Notes: generated from the sequence alone by a model not told the origin. 64,000 bases of DNA from Catonia carolina (GCA_035578175.1 JAQMRL010000002.1:81377325-81441324), one strand, 5' to 3'. Positions 32,564 through 44,056 are shown, counted from the first letter of the stretch. A program made the numbers and translations.

Positions 32564-33002
32564 CTCGTCGTTTTATTCAAAAGTCGGTAAAGTAGTTTCC
32601 AGTTTTATCGACCGTCGGTAACTGTGTAATCTTCTTTTCGTCGCACCGGTTTATAGGTTAGGTTTTCGATACCTTTTCGTCGTTTCCTTTATTTTTCTGA
32701 TGAGCCTTCGTCCTTTTCTCACCACATCCAAAATCCCTCGTCGTCGTCACAATTTATACCTCTCGTCGTCACTTGTACCACCAAAAAATGCTGCAGCCAA
32801 AATGCCCAAAATCCAAAAAGCACGTTTTGTTAATCAAATGAATCCTCGTCTTAGATCCAAACGTCGTCGATTCACAAAACTGCACGTCGTTTCGTCGTCA
32901 GCGTCGTAAGCAACAGCAAAGAAGATGGTTCGTTGTAAGCGTCGTAAAAATGGCGTCCTAAATTGCGTCGTGTGTTTCGTGTCGAAACTCGTTACTCAGT
33001 TC

Positions 33003-33020
33003 ATCCCGGACGGGCCCCCA
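33003..33020 (-). promoter_or_regulatory. Primer-binding site, tRNA-Pro type
   Basis: On the - strand TGGGGGCCCGTCCGGGAT lies 3 nt after the 5' LTR. It differs by one base from the tRNA-Pro primer site known from many retroelements. Confidence 0.85.
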
Positions 33021-33023
33021 ATT

Positions 33024-33279
33024 TGTGGGATTTGAATGGATGAAAATAAAACTCGTCACACGTCAATTTAACAAATTATTATTTAAACATGAAAATGAAC
33101 ATTATTACATCAGAATAAAAGGAATACAACATAAGAAAACAGTCTCTCGTCACTCGACACTTTTTTACACACACTGGTTTCTTCTTCTTGCGTCGACCGT
33201 TATCCAGCTGTTGCGAGCTCACGTGCCATCTGAATCTCACCGGCGGGAAAACCAGCAAATTCGGTTTCCGATTCCTACA
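33024..33279 (-). repeat. Gypsy 5' LTR
   Basis: 256 bp, apparently identical to the copy at 27939. Followed on the right by the CTAA target duplication and the rest of the interrupted SINE. Confidence 0.93.
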
Positions 33280-33328
33280 CTAATGACCGTTGTAGTTGAT
33301 GCGACGTTAAATAAATGAATTAAAAAAA

Positions 33329-34150
33329 ACATTAGTGTGAAACACTCACACAACTTTCTCTTGCCAATGCAAATAATTAACAATAAACCTAACTAACCTC
33401 ATTAAACATAACCTAATTTTAATCATAAGTGAAAGACGCAAAATTAAAATCAACCTGTTTGGCTTAAAAATACGGAAAATCACTCTTTCACACTAAACTA
33501 CTCTCTGTAGAGAAAAATGCTCTAAATAAAAGTTGTAGATCTTTTAATTTCCTATAAATTTGATTATAGACACTTTTGTCATAAAATGCATACTAAGGCC
33601 AAAATCTTAAAAATCGATTTTTCACACGTTTTCGGGAGAAAAAACAGAAAATCGCTAATTACCGCTAAACTAAGCGTTATACAAAAAAATGTTTGAAATA
33701 AATGTAGGATTTTAAATTCTCTACAACTTTTATTATATAAATTTTTGCGCTGAAATGCATATTAAAGCCGTAATCTTAAAAAAAATTATTTTACGTGAAA
33801 ACAGCCTCACCAAGAATTTCAGCAAACATGGCGCCTACCCCAGCTTTTGAGCATAAAATACATAGTAAATGAGGCGATTTTAAAAAAAATCGTAGGACCA
33901 GATTTTGATGAAAATGTTCGTGTCGGGTCCGGTAGTGGTATGTAACTACCATATTTTTATATTCAAGTTCGTACGATGTTCCGTTCTTGAGATATTGTGT
34001 ATACACACACACAGACCAATCGCTAAAACATGTTTTTTGGGTTCAGGGGGTTTGAAAACATGTAGATCCGGTGAAAACTCGATTTCAAAAAATCGACATG
34101 AAAACAATACTTTCCTTCCTATATATTTATATAGGCAAGAGAAAGTAAAA
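33329..34150 (-). repeat. REP-D copy
   Basis: Begins TAGTGTGAAACACTCACACA and ends ATAGGCAAGAGAAAGTAAAA. Slightly shorter than the 26405 copy because an internal segment near 33900 is missing. It starts right after the SINE-T A-tail. Confidence 0.7.
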
Positions 34151-35639
34151 ATTAAACCCAGATTTGTCAAATGGTTAAAAATTTTAAGTGAAATAATATA
34201 CACACATCAGCTTTAAAGGAATTTGACATATTTGCGGAATGGTTACAAAAAAAAAAATGGTTAAAAAGTTTTATTCACTGGAGTTTTGAATCTCACATTA
34301 ACAAGCAAGTTGACGATTGTTAGAAATGAAACAGCAGAAATACGATTATGAGAGATCCAGTTAATTACAAGGTAACTTTCCTTTCCTTATCCAACTGGTT
34401 TTCTTCCAATATCCATTTAATGAACTTTGAAGAATACGAAGGTACGTGTATCTGGTTAAAAATCGGATGCAAGTAGTTTTTTTGCTTTTGATATTAGTCA
34501 TTTAAAAACTAGGCATTTTTGTAATTACGAATTCAAGTTAGGGACAAATTTCGTGTTATAAAAGCATACATAATTTATTTTTGAGTAATGCTGATATTTT
34601 AAAATCTTGTTCAAGTAGCGGCTAATAGATATAAAATTTTAAGAAAAAGCCGAGTTCATTTTAGTTGCCACGTAGTAACTTTATTATAGATTCTCTTTAA
34701 TTCACGGGTGAGATTTCAATTGGTAGGTATAGATTATAATCGACTTGTAAGAAAAACTGGTCATGGATTGTTTAATTGGAGACAAAATATTCGTTTGTAC
34801 GCCAAAGTTAACGTGCCGACGACTGTTTCATTTGCATTCCACTACAGTACACTGAGACACAGAGCGAGAGCCTATTTATCGATTCTCCAACATTCCCTTC
34901 GACGTCACTACTCATGTCAGTTTGTTACACTTTTGGTCAAATTGTTTAGCTACAGCTTGCATGCTACGTCACAAGTTACGTTCTTCATTGCGACTTGTTT
35001 TCACTATCAGATATCAAATTACGGTCTCAAAAGTTTTTAATAACATCATATTGAATGGAACGGTCACTTTTTTTTATTTAAAACATATCTAAAAGGAACA
35101 TAGTATCGAATGTACTCTTGTTTCGCAGTCATCGTTGCTTAGGCAAATTTGTTGTGGTTATATAAGCAGATAATTTTTTTTGTTCACATTGAAAAGAAAG
35201 GTCAAATTATCAGTTACTTTTATAAATGCTATAATATGGAAATTCAATATACGTGCAATTAAAATAGTAGTTTTTCAACTTGTCGGTAATTGAGCGACTT
35301 TTATTAAAAATTTCCGCCGTAGGCTAACTGTCGTCAGGGTTAAAATTAATGTAATATTCCAGGAGGAGCTACGCTACAAAAAACTTCGTACTCCTATGGC
35401 AGGGAGAAATTAGGCCTTCTACAGTTCCCGCTTTTTTAAAAGTCATTATTATTGATTTTTCGTTTATAAACGACTTAAATAATTTCAAAATAAACTTAAA
35501 AGAACCATGTCATCGATAAATTATGACTGTTATGATGTAAATAAATCTTTAACTTGGGCTGATAACGTAATTCATTTGGAAAGAAAACTGTAATGGGAAA
35601 TTGATAATAATAGCAATTTAGAAGTTTGTTGTTTCTTTA
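34151..35639. other. Intergenic region upstream of the PHF21A-like gene, no recognised element
   Basis: AT-rich sequence. The 110-codon open frame at 34708-35040 has no recognisable domain and atypical composition. Regulatory elements may lie here but none can be named. Confidence 0.35.
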
Positions 35640-35791
35640 GTTCAGTTCAGAATGCGCTACTGTGCTAACCAAGGTCTCGGTTGTCGGCCGCAACTTGTGG
35701 AGTGGGGGTGAATTTGTTTTGTCGTTTGGGATGGTGCAGAGATTTTTCTTATGACTTTTAAAAGTATTTTATATCGGTTATTTTTGTTAAG
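35640..35791 (+). promoter_or_regulatory. Putative 5' UTR/transcription start region of the PHF21A-like gene
   Basis: TCAGTT at 35642, an arthropod initiator-like motif, heads a locally GC-richer stretch (GGTTGTCGGCCGCAAC) before the first coding ATG. No TATA box. A splice acceptor (ttctttag) at the same place is an equally possible reading. Confidence 0.3.
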
Positions 35792-35872
35792 ATGATTGAA
35801 TTATCGAAACCATTGCAAGAAGACATCAGGAAGAATCAGTTAAATTTAAAAGTCGCCATCAAGAATCATCAG
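35792..35872 (+). CDS. phf21a: PHF21A/BHC80-like, first coding exon
   Basis: PHF21A (BHC80) is a nuclear subunit of the LSD1-CoREST-HDAC corepressor; its PHD finger binds unmethylated H3K4. ATG 35792-35794 opens 27 codons ending KVAIKNHQ before a strong donor gtaggt. An in-frame TAA at 35759-35761 supports this start if no upstream exon joins. The sequence LQEDIRKNQLNLKVAIKNHQ corresponds to the N-terminal coiled coil of PHF21A (LQEALKVEIQVHQKL in human). Assignment rests on this, the next two exons and the conserved block at 61339. The PHD finger is outside the window. An 11.2-kb intron follows. Confidence 0.83.
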
Positions 35873-37977
35873 GTAGGTAGTACAGCAGTTAACAAAAGTT
35901 GGTTTTATTTTTAATATTTTTTATACAGCTTGAGTAGCGCACAGGCGCAGTTTATAAACACACGAAGTTTACTTTATTGATGGTTTCCTTGTAACTTTTA
36001 CAGTAAACGACTTCGAGATGATGACTATATTTACTGAGAATTTGCGTAAAAGTAAATTCGTAATGAAATACATGGCGAACTCTTCTGAAAACTAACTTGT
36101 ATTCGCAGATTGTAGGCATGCTTGCCTGTATTGTCTTTTCTTTTAACGTGCAAACAGCCTATCAAATTATTTCTTTCTTTTGAAGAAAGTTTATTAAAAC
36201 TTTTCCCCGATCCACTTTGTTATTCTTTTAAATTTTGTTCATAGTTGTACAAAACTTTTAGGAATGAGGTTTTTGGTTAGAAATCCCATTATTTATATTT
36301 TTTACATTACATTTACATTTTATTAAAATTTATTAATTTACTTTAAACAAATTTATTTATGAATTTAAAACTTTAATTGAAATTGCATTTTGCATTTTTT
36401 AAGAATTATTATGAATTATAGAAGAATATTATGGAAATTTACTTTGTGTTAATATTTTTCTTATGGTGATTTCCAAGTCGCTACAATTTTAAACAGTTTT
36501 ATTGAGTGGTAGCGAAGAGGGTTATTTTTACATTTTATGACTGTTAGATACTATGGCGGAATTGTGAAAGGGATAAGATACAACTGCCAGTAAACAGGAG
36601 ACTCCACACATTAGGCCTATTTTCCTTTGTAGAGATTTTACGACGATGAATTATTAAGAAAGGTTACCTTAACCACTCTCATGAACTTCTGTAATGTTTT
36701 GAAGCAAATTCTTTAGAAAATATTCAGGCATGCGGAAGAACGATGATAATTTTTCATTGAGTGTGACCAATCACCTGTCGAATTGTTATTAGATTTTAGC
36801 TGTTTACTTGCCTTGTAAAACTAATCTACAAATATGTGTCTGGTAAAACTGAATGCAGTTTAGGTATTTAATTCAGTTATATTTAAAGTAAATTTTACGC
36901 AGGAATTTTTAGATTAATATTCATTATGTGGCCTGTAAACAATATACATGAAGTTAGGTTAGTCAGCGTGTCTCGCCACGCATTAAAGAAACCTATTTTC
37001 CACAATCATACTGATACCAATATCAGGTTAGTCAGGAACCGCCTTAAAGTTTGACTGAAATTTTATTTTAATATGTGAATGAAATGAAAAAAATTGTTCT
37101 TAGTTTTATTTGTCAGGTTGCTTCCTTTTCCATGAGATAATTTTTAATAAGATGCATAGAAAAAATTGTGTTCGGTATACTCATTTAAAGCAGTAAATTC
37201 AATTACAGAAATACTTTGTGAAAATAAATCTTGTTTGAACATAACCTAAAATTATGTACAGTTAGAAAATCTGCCGTCTTTTCTGAAATAAAATTCATAA
37301 TATCTAGTTTAGAATTGGAAAAGAATCCAATTTATCTCTTCCAATTTTGCAATACATTGATGTATGTGTAGTTGTTTGTCTTAAAATTTTCAAATTTTCA
37401 TCCTCTGATATAGTTTGAACATAACCTGAGTAAAACAGTATTTAGACTAGTGGATGGATGACATTACAATGCGCATGTTTAATAATTAGATGCTCATTTT
37501 AAGAAACAATTAATTTTATTTCTTCAGTTAAATTAGGTAGCTATTCATTGTTTTGATAATATCACTTGTTGTACATTATGTTATCAAAACAAACATTTTT
37601 GTGTTTTAATTTGATGCTGTTCAAAGTCAGATTAATTTTCAGCAACTCTTTGAATTAGGCCTATCACATTCTTTTATTGTTTCGGCTTACTTAGGATCAT
37701 GTTAAATGATTTTTTGCTCGCTATTAGGCTTTTTCACTAAACTTTTTCTTTCTTTTTTCTGAACATTTCTTGTAATCATTTGTGATTGTCTTTTTCTCTT
37801 GAAACTCGTAAAATTTTTTAATCTTTCTTCTATAATTCAACCGATCAATAAATTTATGTGCTAGCATTCGGGCGTACTCACCCCCGTATTGTATTTGGCA
37901 CTGCCTCGCAATCACAAAGCTTTTCTTCTTCTTATTTGGTAGCCATGCCTCCATTATCAGCTGTAACTTATTCTGCG
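35873..37977. other. First PHF21A-like intron, proximal part, no recognised element
   Basis: AT-rich intron sequence with no repeat family recognised from the rest of the window. Possible intronic regulatory sequence, but nothing specific is visible. Confidence 0.35.
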
Positions 37978-37978
37978 G

Positions 37979-38376
37979 TTCCAAGCTCCGTGTAGTTGCG
38001 GGGTGAAGGGTACGTACGGGTGAGATATAATGAATGAGTGACCCATGCTGGGAGAATGATTGTTGTATTATTCTGATACAAAACATTCGTTTTCAAACTT
38101 TCCCTATTTAACATATTTGTTTGTATATGTTACATTTATTTATTTACATATTTTGATAGAAATTAGTAAATTAAATATTATGAATCAGACCAAGTTAATA
38201 ACCTAGAAGGTATTTCTTAAATTAATGCGCCAGATAAGAATATTTTTTTTAGTCTAGTTAGTAGATGCTACCACTACAAATACATGAGCTGCGAAATACT
38301 ACTAACACTCATTCATTCTCCCACTACTACTATATAATGCACTGCATTCCACAACAACTACACGGAGCTGCGACTT
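37979..38376 (+). repeat. MITE-G copy 2
   Basis: Ends TCCAAGCTCCGTGTAGTTGC and CAACAACTACACGGAGCTG. Same interior as 17611, including AAACATTCGTTTTCAAACTTT. The Mar2 palindrome follows 20 bp later. Confidence 0.75.
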
Positions 38377-38395
38377 GAAGCAATACTTATCATTG

Positions 38396-39161
38396 TACGA
38401 GGGTTATCCAGAAAATAACCTCCGTTTTGAAATAAAAAGTAAACGAGTGAAGATACAAAAACTTTATTATATACATATTAAAACTACAGTTTTTCTCTAT
38501 TTTTCGACATAGTCGCCAAACAGATAGATTCAAGCACTTGTCGTACCTTGGAACAGTCTTTGAAATACCCTCTGCATAAAAATCTGCCGCCTGTGAATGT
38601 AGCCAACCATTCACGGCGTTTTGAAGCTCTTCGTCATTGGCGAACCGCTGAGATGCAAGCCACCGCTTCATGTTCGGGAACAGGTGAAAGTCACTGGGAG
38701 CCAAGTCCGGGCTGTATGGGGGATGATCGAAAACGTCCTGTTTAAACTTTGCCAAAAGTTCGTGTGTTTTCTTGCCCTCATACAGCTTGAAGAACAAATG
38801 AACTTTTGGCCAAGTTTAAATGGGATGTTTTTGATCATCCCCCATACAGCCCGGACTTGGCTCCTAGTGACTTTCACCTGTTCCCGAACATGAAGCGGTG
38901 GCTTGCATCTCAGCGGTTCGCCAATGACGAAGAGCTTTAAAACGCCGTGAATGGTTGGCTACATTCACAGGCGGCAGATTTTTATGCAGAGGGTATTTCA
39001 AAGAATGTTCCAAGGTACGACAAGTGCTTGAATCTGTTTGGCGGCTATGTCGAAAAATAGAGAAAAACTGTAGTTTTAATATGTATATAATAAAATTTTT
39101 GTATATTCACTCGTTTACTTTTTATTTCAAAACGGAGGTTATTTTCTGGATAACCCTCGTA
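38396..39161. mobile_element. Mar2 mariner snap-back (palindromic) element
   Basis: TA-flanked ends CGAGGGTTATCCAGAAAATA and TATTTTCTGGATAACCCTCG enclose two head-to-head copies of the 3' part of one mariner (arms about 38398-38762 and 38799-39159) around a loop of about 36 bp. Each arm encodes the transposase C-terminus: PPYSPDLAPSDFHLFPNMK reads on the - strand in the left arm and on the + strand in the right, ending near CRKIEKN. Neither arm contains the N-terminus or the first catalytic Asp, so it is non-autonomous. Confidence 0.88.
38480..38797 (-). pseudogene. Mar2 transposase C-terminal fragment, left arm
   Basis: The - strand frame reads NELLA-type HELLAKFKQDVFDH, YSPDLAPSDFHLF and SQRFANDEELQNAVNGWL to CRKIEK. 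It begins beyond the second catalytic Asp. Its mirror copy on the + strand (about 38799-39060) carries a stop at the EEL position (TAA, 38938-38940). Confidence 0.8.
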
Positions 39162-39456
39162 GCTGGAACAGAGACTGCTGTCCTCCTCCCGTAGTTATTA
39201 TAAATGATGGGCCGTCGGGTCAGCGTAGTCAGTCAGCTGGTAGACAGGCACTAATAATTGTTAAATAACACCGGTTGAGCAAGCGACATTGTATGGTGAC
39301 CAGCTGACAGCCACTAATGAACAAACTCAACTGGGAATCCCTGTTCAAATTCATGCCTAATCACATCCAAAATACAGTGGGCAAATTGGGTCATTGTCAA
39401 TAATCTACAGTTCCCAATAACAAATAAAAACTGAAAAAAGATAAATCATGTTGTTA

Positions 39457-40235
39457 TCTATACTAAAATAATAAAGAAGAAACGTCTGTTTGTTTGTTTG
39501 TTTGTTTGTATGAGGTGGTAATCTCAGAAACTACTGAACTGATTTTAAAAAATCTTTCATTGTTAAATAGCTTAGAGCTTCCTGATCAATATAGGCTATT
39601 TCACAATTTTAAATAACTTTAATTAACTGAGTTAAGCAACTTAAACTGTGACGATGTCGCATGTTTTAGTTCATTGAGTCCATAGCTTTTTTATTTTTTC
39701 AAAGTCCTCTGGATGGTGTATTTTTTGGGCTAGAAGCATGTTTCAAATTTTATTTATGTCATAGAAAAACGTGAAGAATAAAATTCGATTCCAAAAACAA
39801 AAAATTCGGAAATATTCAAAATGTTTATTTTTGTACTGTATTTCATATATTTGTTTTCATTGGACAGGTAGCGAATGAGTCACATACTATTTCCAATTAC
39901 TCTGCGTACTGCACCCACCCACCTATTACTGTCTCTTATCTCAGCCATATATCAACTGTCTCTTTCTTTTCCATTGGTATTCTATGCATTCCATTCAATT
40001 CTGTTAAATCGCAGGGACAAACATTTAAAACGGTGGGCATCGATTTGAGACAAGAGTGCTTCCTTCAGTCATGGACAACTTTATGTCGGACTTTCTAGAG
40101 CTGGAAGTGCAGAAAAACAATTTATTTTGGTGCCACAGGGCAACAAAACCACAAATATTGTATATAGAGAGGATTTAAAATAATTTAATAAGGCCTACAT
40201 TAACTGCTGTAAAGCGAAGTGAGCATGGGTTGCTA
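39457..40235 (+). mobile_element. Helitron-like non-autonomous element
   Basis: Starts TCTATACTAAAATAATAAAG, followed by a (TTTG)n stretch and AACTACTGAACTGATTTT. Ends GCGAAGTGAGCATGGGTTGC then CTAG before T. These are the usual features of insect Helitron-type repeats (5' TC, 3' CTRR, A/T insertion site, no TIR). No Rep/Hel frame. Confidence 0.5.
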
Positions 40236-41528
40236 GTTTGTTATAAATTAAGTATTTGTAATACATTTTTTCCAACCTCCAATTGTTCCCTGATTCTATA
40301 ATTTCTCACCTGTTTCTCTTTGATTTTTTCCAAAGCTTACTTTTTAACCTTTTGAGGACTATGTTTTTCAAACTAGAACTTAGCCCACAATTTGAGTTCT
40401 TTTTAGATTTTTCATTTACTTCTTCCTGTATTTATTATTCACCTATTTTTTCTCAACTCCCCATCCCTGGAACTAAATATGTTTCGTAGAGCTACTGTAA
40501 TATTTCTTTATCCCAGAGTCGCTTACCACTAAAGCCAACCATTTCCACTCGTATTTTCACAAAATAAACAATTGAACGAAATGTTTAAAATAAAACAAAT
40601 ATATACATAATACAAGATTTATATTATTGAAAAACATTTATTTTCCCACGGAAAGAAATATTCTATATTAGTAAACAAATGGTAGCAAGAAGCTAATACA
40701 ATAATACGAATGAAGAACTACCACGCGAGGTTAAGGGTGAAAAGGAACAATAAATGAACTTACAGTGGTCCCCTGTGGCCGTACAAGGAAAAAAAAATTA
40801 CTGATTTTTAGAACACGTTAGCAAGGTTAATGCACATGCTTTTTCCATCGAGTAAAACAAAGCCTATATAATGATACATTTATTTAGAACTTGTATTTAC
40901 TACATGTATTAGTATAAAAAAATGAAGCAAATGTACCACCAGTGCGTTTGTAGTTTTTTGGACTAAAACCATGAAACATACGTGCATAGTCCTCAAAAGG
41001 TTAAATCTGTTTACCACGTAAACTACTTGAGGATTGGATAAGTCTATTATAGGTCTACCCATGAAATAGCACCACCGTATGAATGAAATTTTGTTTTTTT
41101 ATGAACGTTGTTTGTTAAATTTGATTTTTCATTAAGTGACTCTTCATCATTTGTGAAGGTAATCAACTAAATAAGAGTGCAATAATAATTAAGGATGGAA
41201 CTTTGATTAATATTTTGTGTGAAAGCATGACCTCCTTACTCATTATTAGATAGCGTTTTTTTATTTATTTTTAAAAGTGTTAATATGCACAGATAAAATT
41301 TATCATTTAGGCTTTGTTAACAAGTAGTCTAGGTCAGTTGAAAGTAATTATTTTAATGCGGTGATATGATATATTTATTTGTCATTTTTAAATAAACATT
41401 TATTTAATATTTTTAAAATGTTTTCTTTGTGTTTTGTGTTTGTGATGTTCATCTGTTGTTCCCTTAGTTGTTCCTCTCCTCTCTCTCGCATATCATGTTG
41501 TCATATCTACATTTTTGAGGTGATTATG
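40236..41528. other. No recognised element (PHF21A-like intron)
   Basis: AT-rich intron. ATGAGGACTATGTTTTTCAA-type sequence near 40350 and its weak inverse near 40990 (TAGTCCTCAAAAGG) form a possible old inverted repeat. No coding signal. Confidence 0.35.
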
Positions 41529-41618
41529 TACATTCAACTCCCGATTATCCGTGGAATTGGGTGGCACGAGTGCTGTGGATAATCCGCAAAATGACGAAAA
41601 AAAGCGTTGGCATATATA

Positions 41619-42387
41619 GTCCAGCCTCTCTTAGTTTGCTTGTAATGTAAACAAATAATGACGTCACTGAGCATGCGCATTATATCAAAATGTGTACTCA
41701 CTGATTAAAAAGTAACAACAAAATACTTTTAAATATTTTTTTATAAATGAAATTGTTAGGCCTACATCATATCATGACTGATGTTTTTAGTACTTATAAT
41801 TAAAAAAAAAATTTTTTTTTGTCAGTCTCTTGACTGGTTTGATGCAGTTCTCCACCCTGTTCTATCTTGCGCAAGTCGTTTCATATCTACATACCTGTAA
41901 CACCCTACATCTTTTGTAATTTGCTTTATATATTCTAATCTTTGCCTCCCTCTACAATTACTCCCTCAATATTACCCTCCATTATTGATAGCCCAATACC
42001 TGGATGTCTTAGGATCTGCCCCACTAGCCTATCCCTTCTTTTGGTAAGATGCTTCCATATACTTCTTTTTTCATCCACTCGCCTAACACCCTCTAAATTT
42101 CTTATTTTGTCCACCCACCTAATCTTTAACATTTTCCTATAACACCACATTTCAAAAGCTTCTATCCTCTTCCTTTCTACAGCCCCTATCATCCACGTTT
42201 CACTTCCGTATAATGCTACACTCCAAACATAATGTTTTAAGAAATTTAAAAAATAGTTAACTTAATAGGAATAGGACATCCGTAAAGTCGCAGACTCTAG
42301 CGTGCACCCTGTAGTAGTAGGCTTTTGTTTGTTGACAGACACTAGGAGGAGGAGGAGGAGGAGGAGCAAACTAAGAACAGCTGAACT
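41619..42387 (+). repeat. MITE-E copy 3, interrupted by an RTE-type fragment
   Basis: Starts GTCCAGCCTCTCTTAGTTTG and ends GCAAACTAAGAACAGCTGAA. A (GGA)n expansion lies just inside the right end (about 42344-42366). The two halves join at AGTACTTATAATT / AAATAGTTAACTTAATAGG. Confidence 0.78.
41822..42243 (-). pseudogene. RTE-type LINE 3' fragment (reverse transcriptase C-terminus)
   Basis: The - strand reads KRIEAFEMWCYRKMLKIRWV and RDRLVGQILRHPGIGL, 5'-truncated and frameshifted at the end. The 3' end carries a hairpin (CCAGTCAAGAGACTG) and an A-rich tail. Same family as 55653. Confidence 0.75.
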
Positions 42388-42800
42388 ATACAGTAGTCTA
42401 CGTATAAAATCTTTATTAATTTTTTGTTATTTAAAGTAGCCTACATAAATATGTACAATAATGAAAACACTAACTTAAATTACAAAATATAGCATTAAAA
42501 TTTTAAATGTTGTTAATTATTTTTTGTCCCTAAAAATGTTTGTTTACTGTAATGTTTTTAAATTAGTACATACAATGTATTTATAAAAAAAAAAAACATA
42601 AAAATATTGTTTACTTACAAATGATGTGCAGAAGCTATGTTGTAATGGAAGTCACAACGTTTTAAAAAAGGTCAGTCATCTGCTTTTGTTTTTTTTGTTA
42701 TAACACTTTTTCTTGATTTGGGATTTGGGACTTAACGTTAAGAAAAAAGAATGAAAAAAAATTTCATCCGACGTGCGCGGATAATCGGGAGTTGACTGTA

Positions 42801-43051
42801 TGTTAGCCAAAATAATTTTATGCAGAATTTCAATGTTCACAATCATAACACGAGAAACACCAAATGATTATTATGTGGCTAATCACTCCACAAAATTGTT
42901 TCAACAAAAACCTACTTATGCAGGGAGAAAATTCATTAATAAATTACCCCAATCTTTAAAGTGTTGTGAGGATTTGAATTCCTTTAAAAAGAATCTGAAA
43001 AATTTTTTGATCGGTGAAACTTTTTATAGCTTACAAGAATTTCTTTCTTGA
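42801..43051 (+). pseudogene. Non-LTR retrotransposon polyprotein C-terminal fragment
   Basis: An open frame starts immediately after the Tigger-type element and reads NDYYVANHSTKLFQQKPTYA and GRKFINKLPQSLK, then FKKNLKNFLIGETFYSLQEF. This is the tail signature of many insect LINE reverse transcriptases (Y-G-KLYN-LP, FK--LK--L----FY---E). About 80 codons, 5'-truncated. Confidence 0.65.
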
Positions 43052-43090
43052 TAGTAGTGATACATTGTGTGATTCTTATATGTATATGTC

Positions 43091-43500
43091 TGCCCATAAC
43101 AGACAGGTGGAGTGTCAAATTATTTACACTCAATCTTTTAGTTGCAGGGCTAAAATAAATAGTTCTGTTTCTTTTCACATGGTCACCCAATTAAATGACT
43201 GAATCATTTAACAACAGAAGAGGTAGAGGTGTACTGTGATACTAATCAGAGTTATCTCCTCTGAAAGTAATGAATTTCATTATACAGTTGGACCATGTGG
43301 TGAATGAATTGAAGGTGTCATTTGCAGAGTGGAAAATATGTGCTTTTAAGAGGGCCCGGCATCCTGATAAGCGTACTTTTCCACTGAGTGAGTTGTGGCA
43401 ATGATAAACCACCTCACTCTACGTTTTACTTAGTGAAACCTCTACAGGTGGTTCAAACCAGCCTCCATTCGGCTGATGACCACCTAAACAACAAACAACA
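43091..43500 (+). repeat. SINE-B copy in + orientation
   Basis: Starts TGCCCATAACAGACAGG, ends with the hairpin region CAGCCTCCATTCGGCTG and ACCTAAACAACAAACAACA. Flanks TATATGTATATGT and CATATGTATTTGT look like a target duplication. This copy shows the proposed sense strand and (AAC)n-like 3' tail. Confidence 0.8.
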
Positions 43501-44056
43501 ACATATGTATTTGTTATAACTGACATGTCCTATACTCCTCCTGGAGTCTCCAGGACGCAAAAAAAAAAAAATAAAAAATGTTGAAATTTCTGATTTCATG
43601 TGAACTTTTCCGGATTGTTTATATTGCTTTTTGTGATCTTTGGTCGTTTTACTTTTTTTGGTACTTATGCATTAGACTGACCACCTTTTTACGGAGAAAT
43701 TTTTTATGGTAAAGTAATAGAATAAACATTATTGAACAAAAGTTTAATAGTGTACTTTACATTTTACTTAAATTTATGACGATTATTTAAAATTCTGTGA
43801 TTCCCAGAATGCAGCAATATTATAAAGGAGTGGCAGGTAGCGATTTCCACCTTTAGTTGGTACTGCCAACTGTCACATGTTTTCTCCGAGGCAAGAATTT
43901 AAACAATGGCGAGCTGTACCGCAGTATTTCTTATTTCACCAAGTTGATGATGATCTGCACTTCCGTTCTACTTGCTGTGTATTTGCTCCAGTTTTAGAGT
44001 CAACAAAATTTATGATTCACCATGAATTATGATTCATTCATTTATAATTCACCGTA
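43501..44056. other. No recognised element (intron)
   Basis: AT-rich with an A run at 43560. Nothing supported. Confidence 0.35.

Larger units (their letters stand above)
27939..33279 (-). mobile_element. Complete Ty3/Gypsy LTR retrotransposon (5341 bp)
   Basis: Two 256-bp direct LTRs (27939-28194, 33024-33279) start TG and end CA in + orientation. They are flanked by CTAA (27935-27938, 33280-33283) and read identical by eye. A tRNA-Pro-type primer site follows the 5' LTR and one unbroken gag-pol frame fills the interior. No envelope frame follows pol. All parts expected for autonomy except a clear polypurine tract are visible, and the insertion looks young. Confidence 0.95.
27795..33327 (+). 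repeat. SINE-T copy split by a Ty3/Gypsy element
   Basis: The SINE head at 27795-27938 (GGTTCGAATCCCACTCAGGC box B) continues at 33280-33327 (CTAATGACCGTTGTAGTTG, A-rich tail). Removing the LTR element and one CTAA copy restores a continuous SINE, giving an internal empty-site check. Confidence 0.8.
41531..42798. mobile_element. Tigger/pogo-type MITE containing MITE-E, which contains an RTE fragment
   Basis: Ends CATTCAACTCCCGATTATCC and GGATAATCGGGAGTTGACTG are inverted and TA-flanked (41529-41530, 42799-42800), matching the Tigger-type TIR CAGTYRACTCCCGATTATCC. MITE-E lies at 41619-42387 and an RTE-type fragment at about 41822-42243 inside that. Confidence 0.8.

Noticed and set aside
34708..35040. 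110-codon open frame upstream of the PHF21A-like gene
   Set aside because: No splice context, no recognisable domain and composition like non-coding sequence.
35640..35791. Downstream promoter element after the TCAGTT initiator
   Set aside because: No sequence at +28 to +32 fits the DPE consensus.
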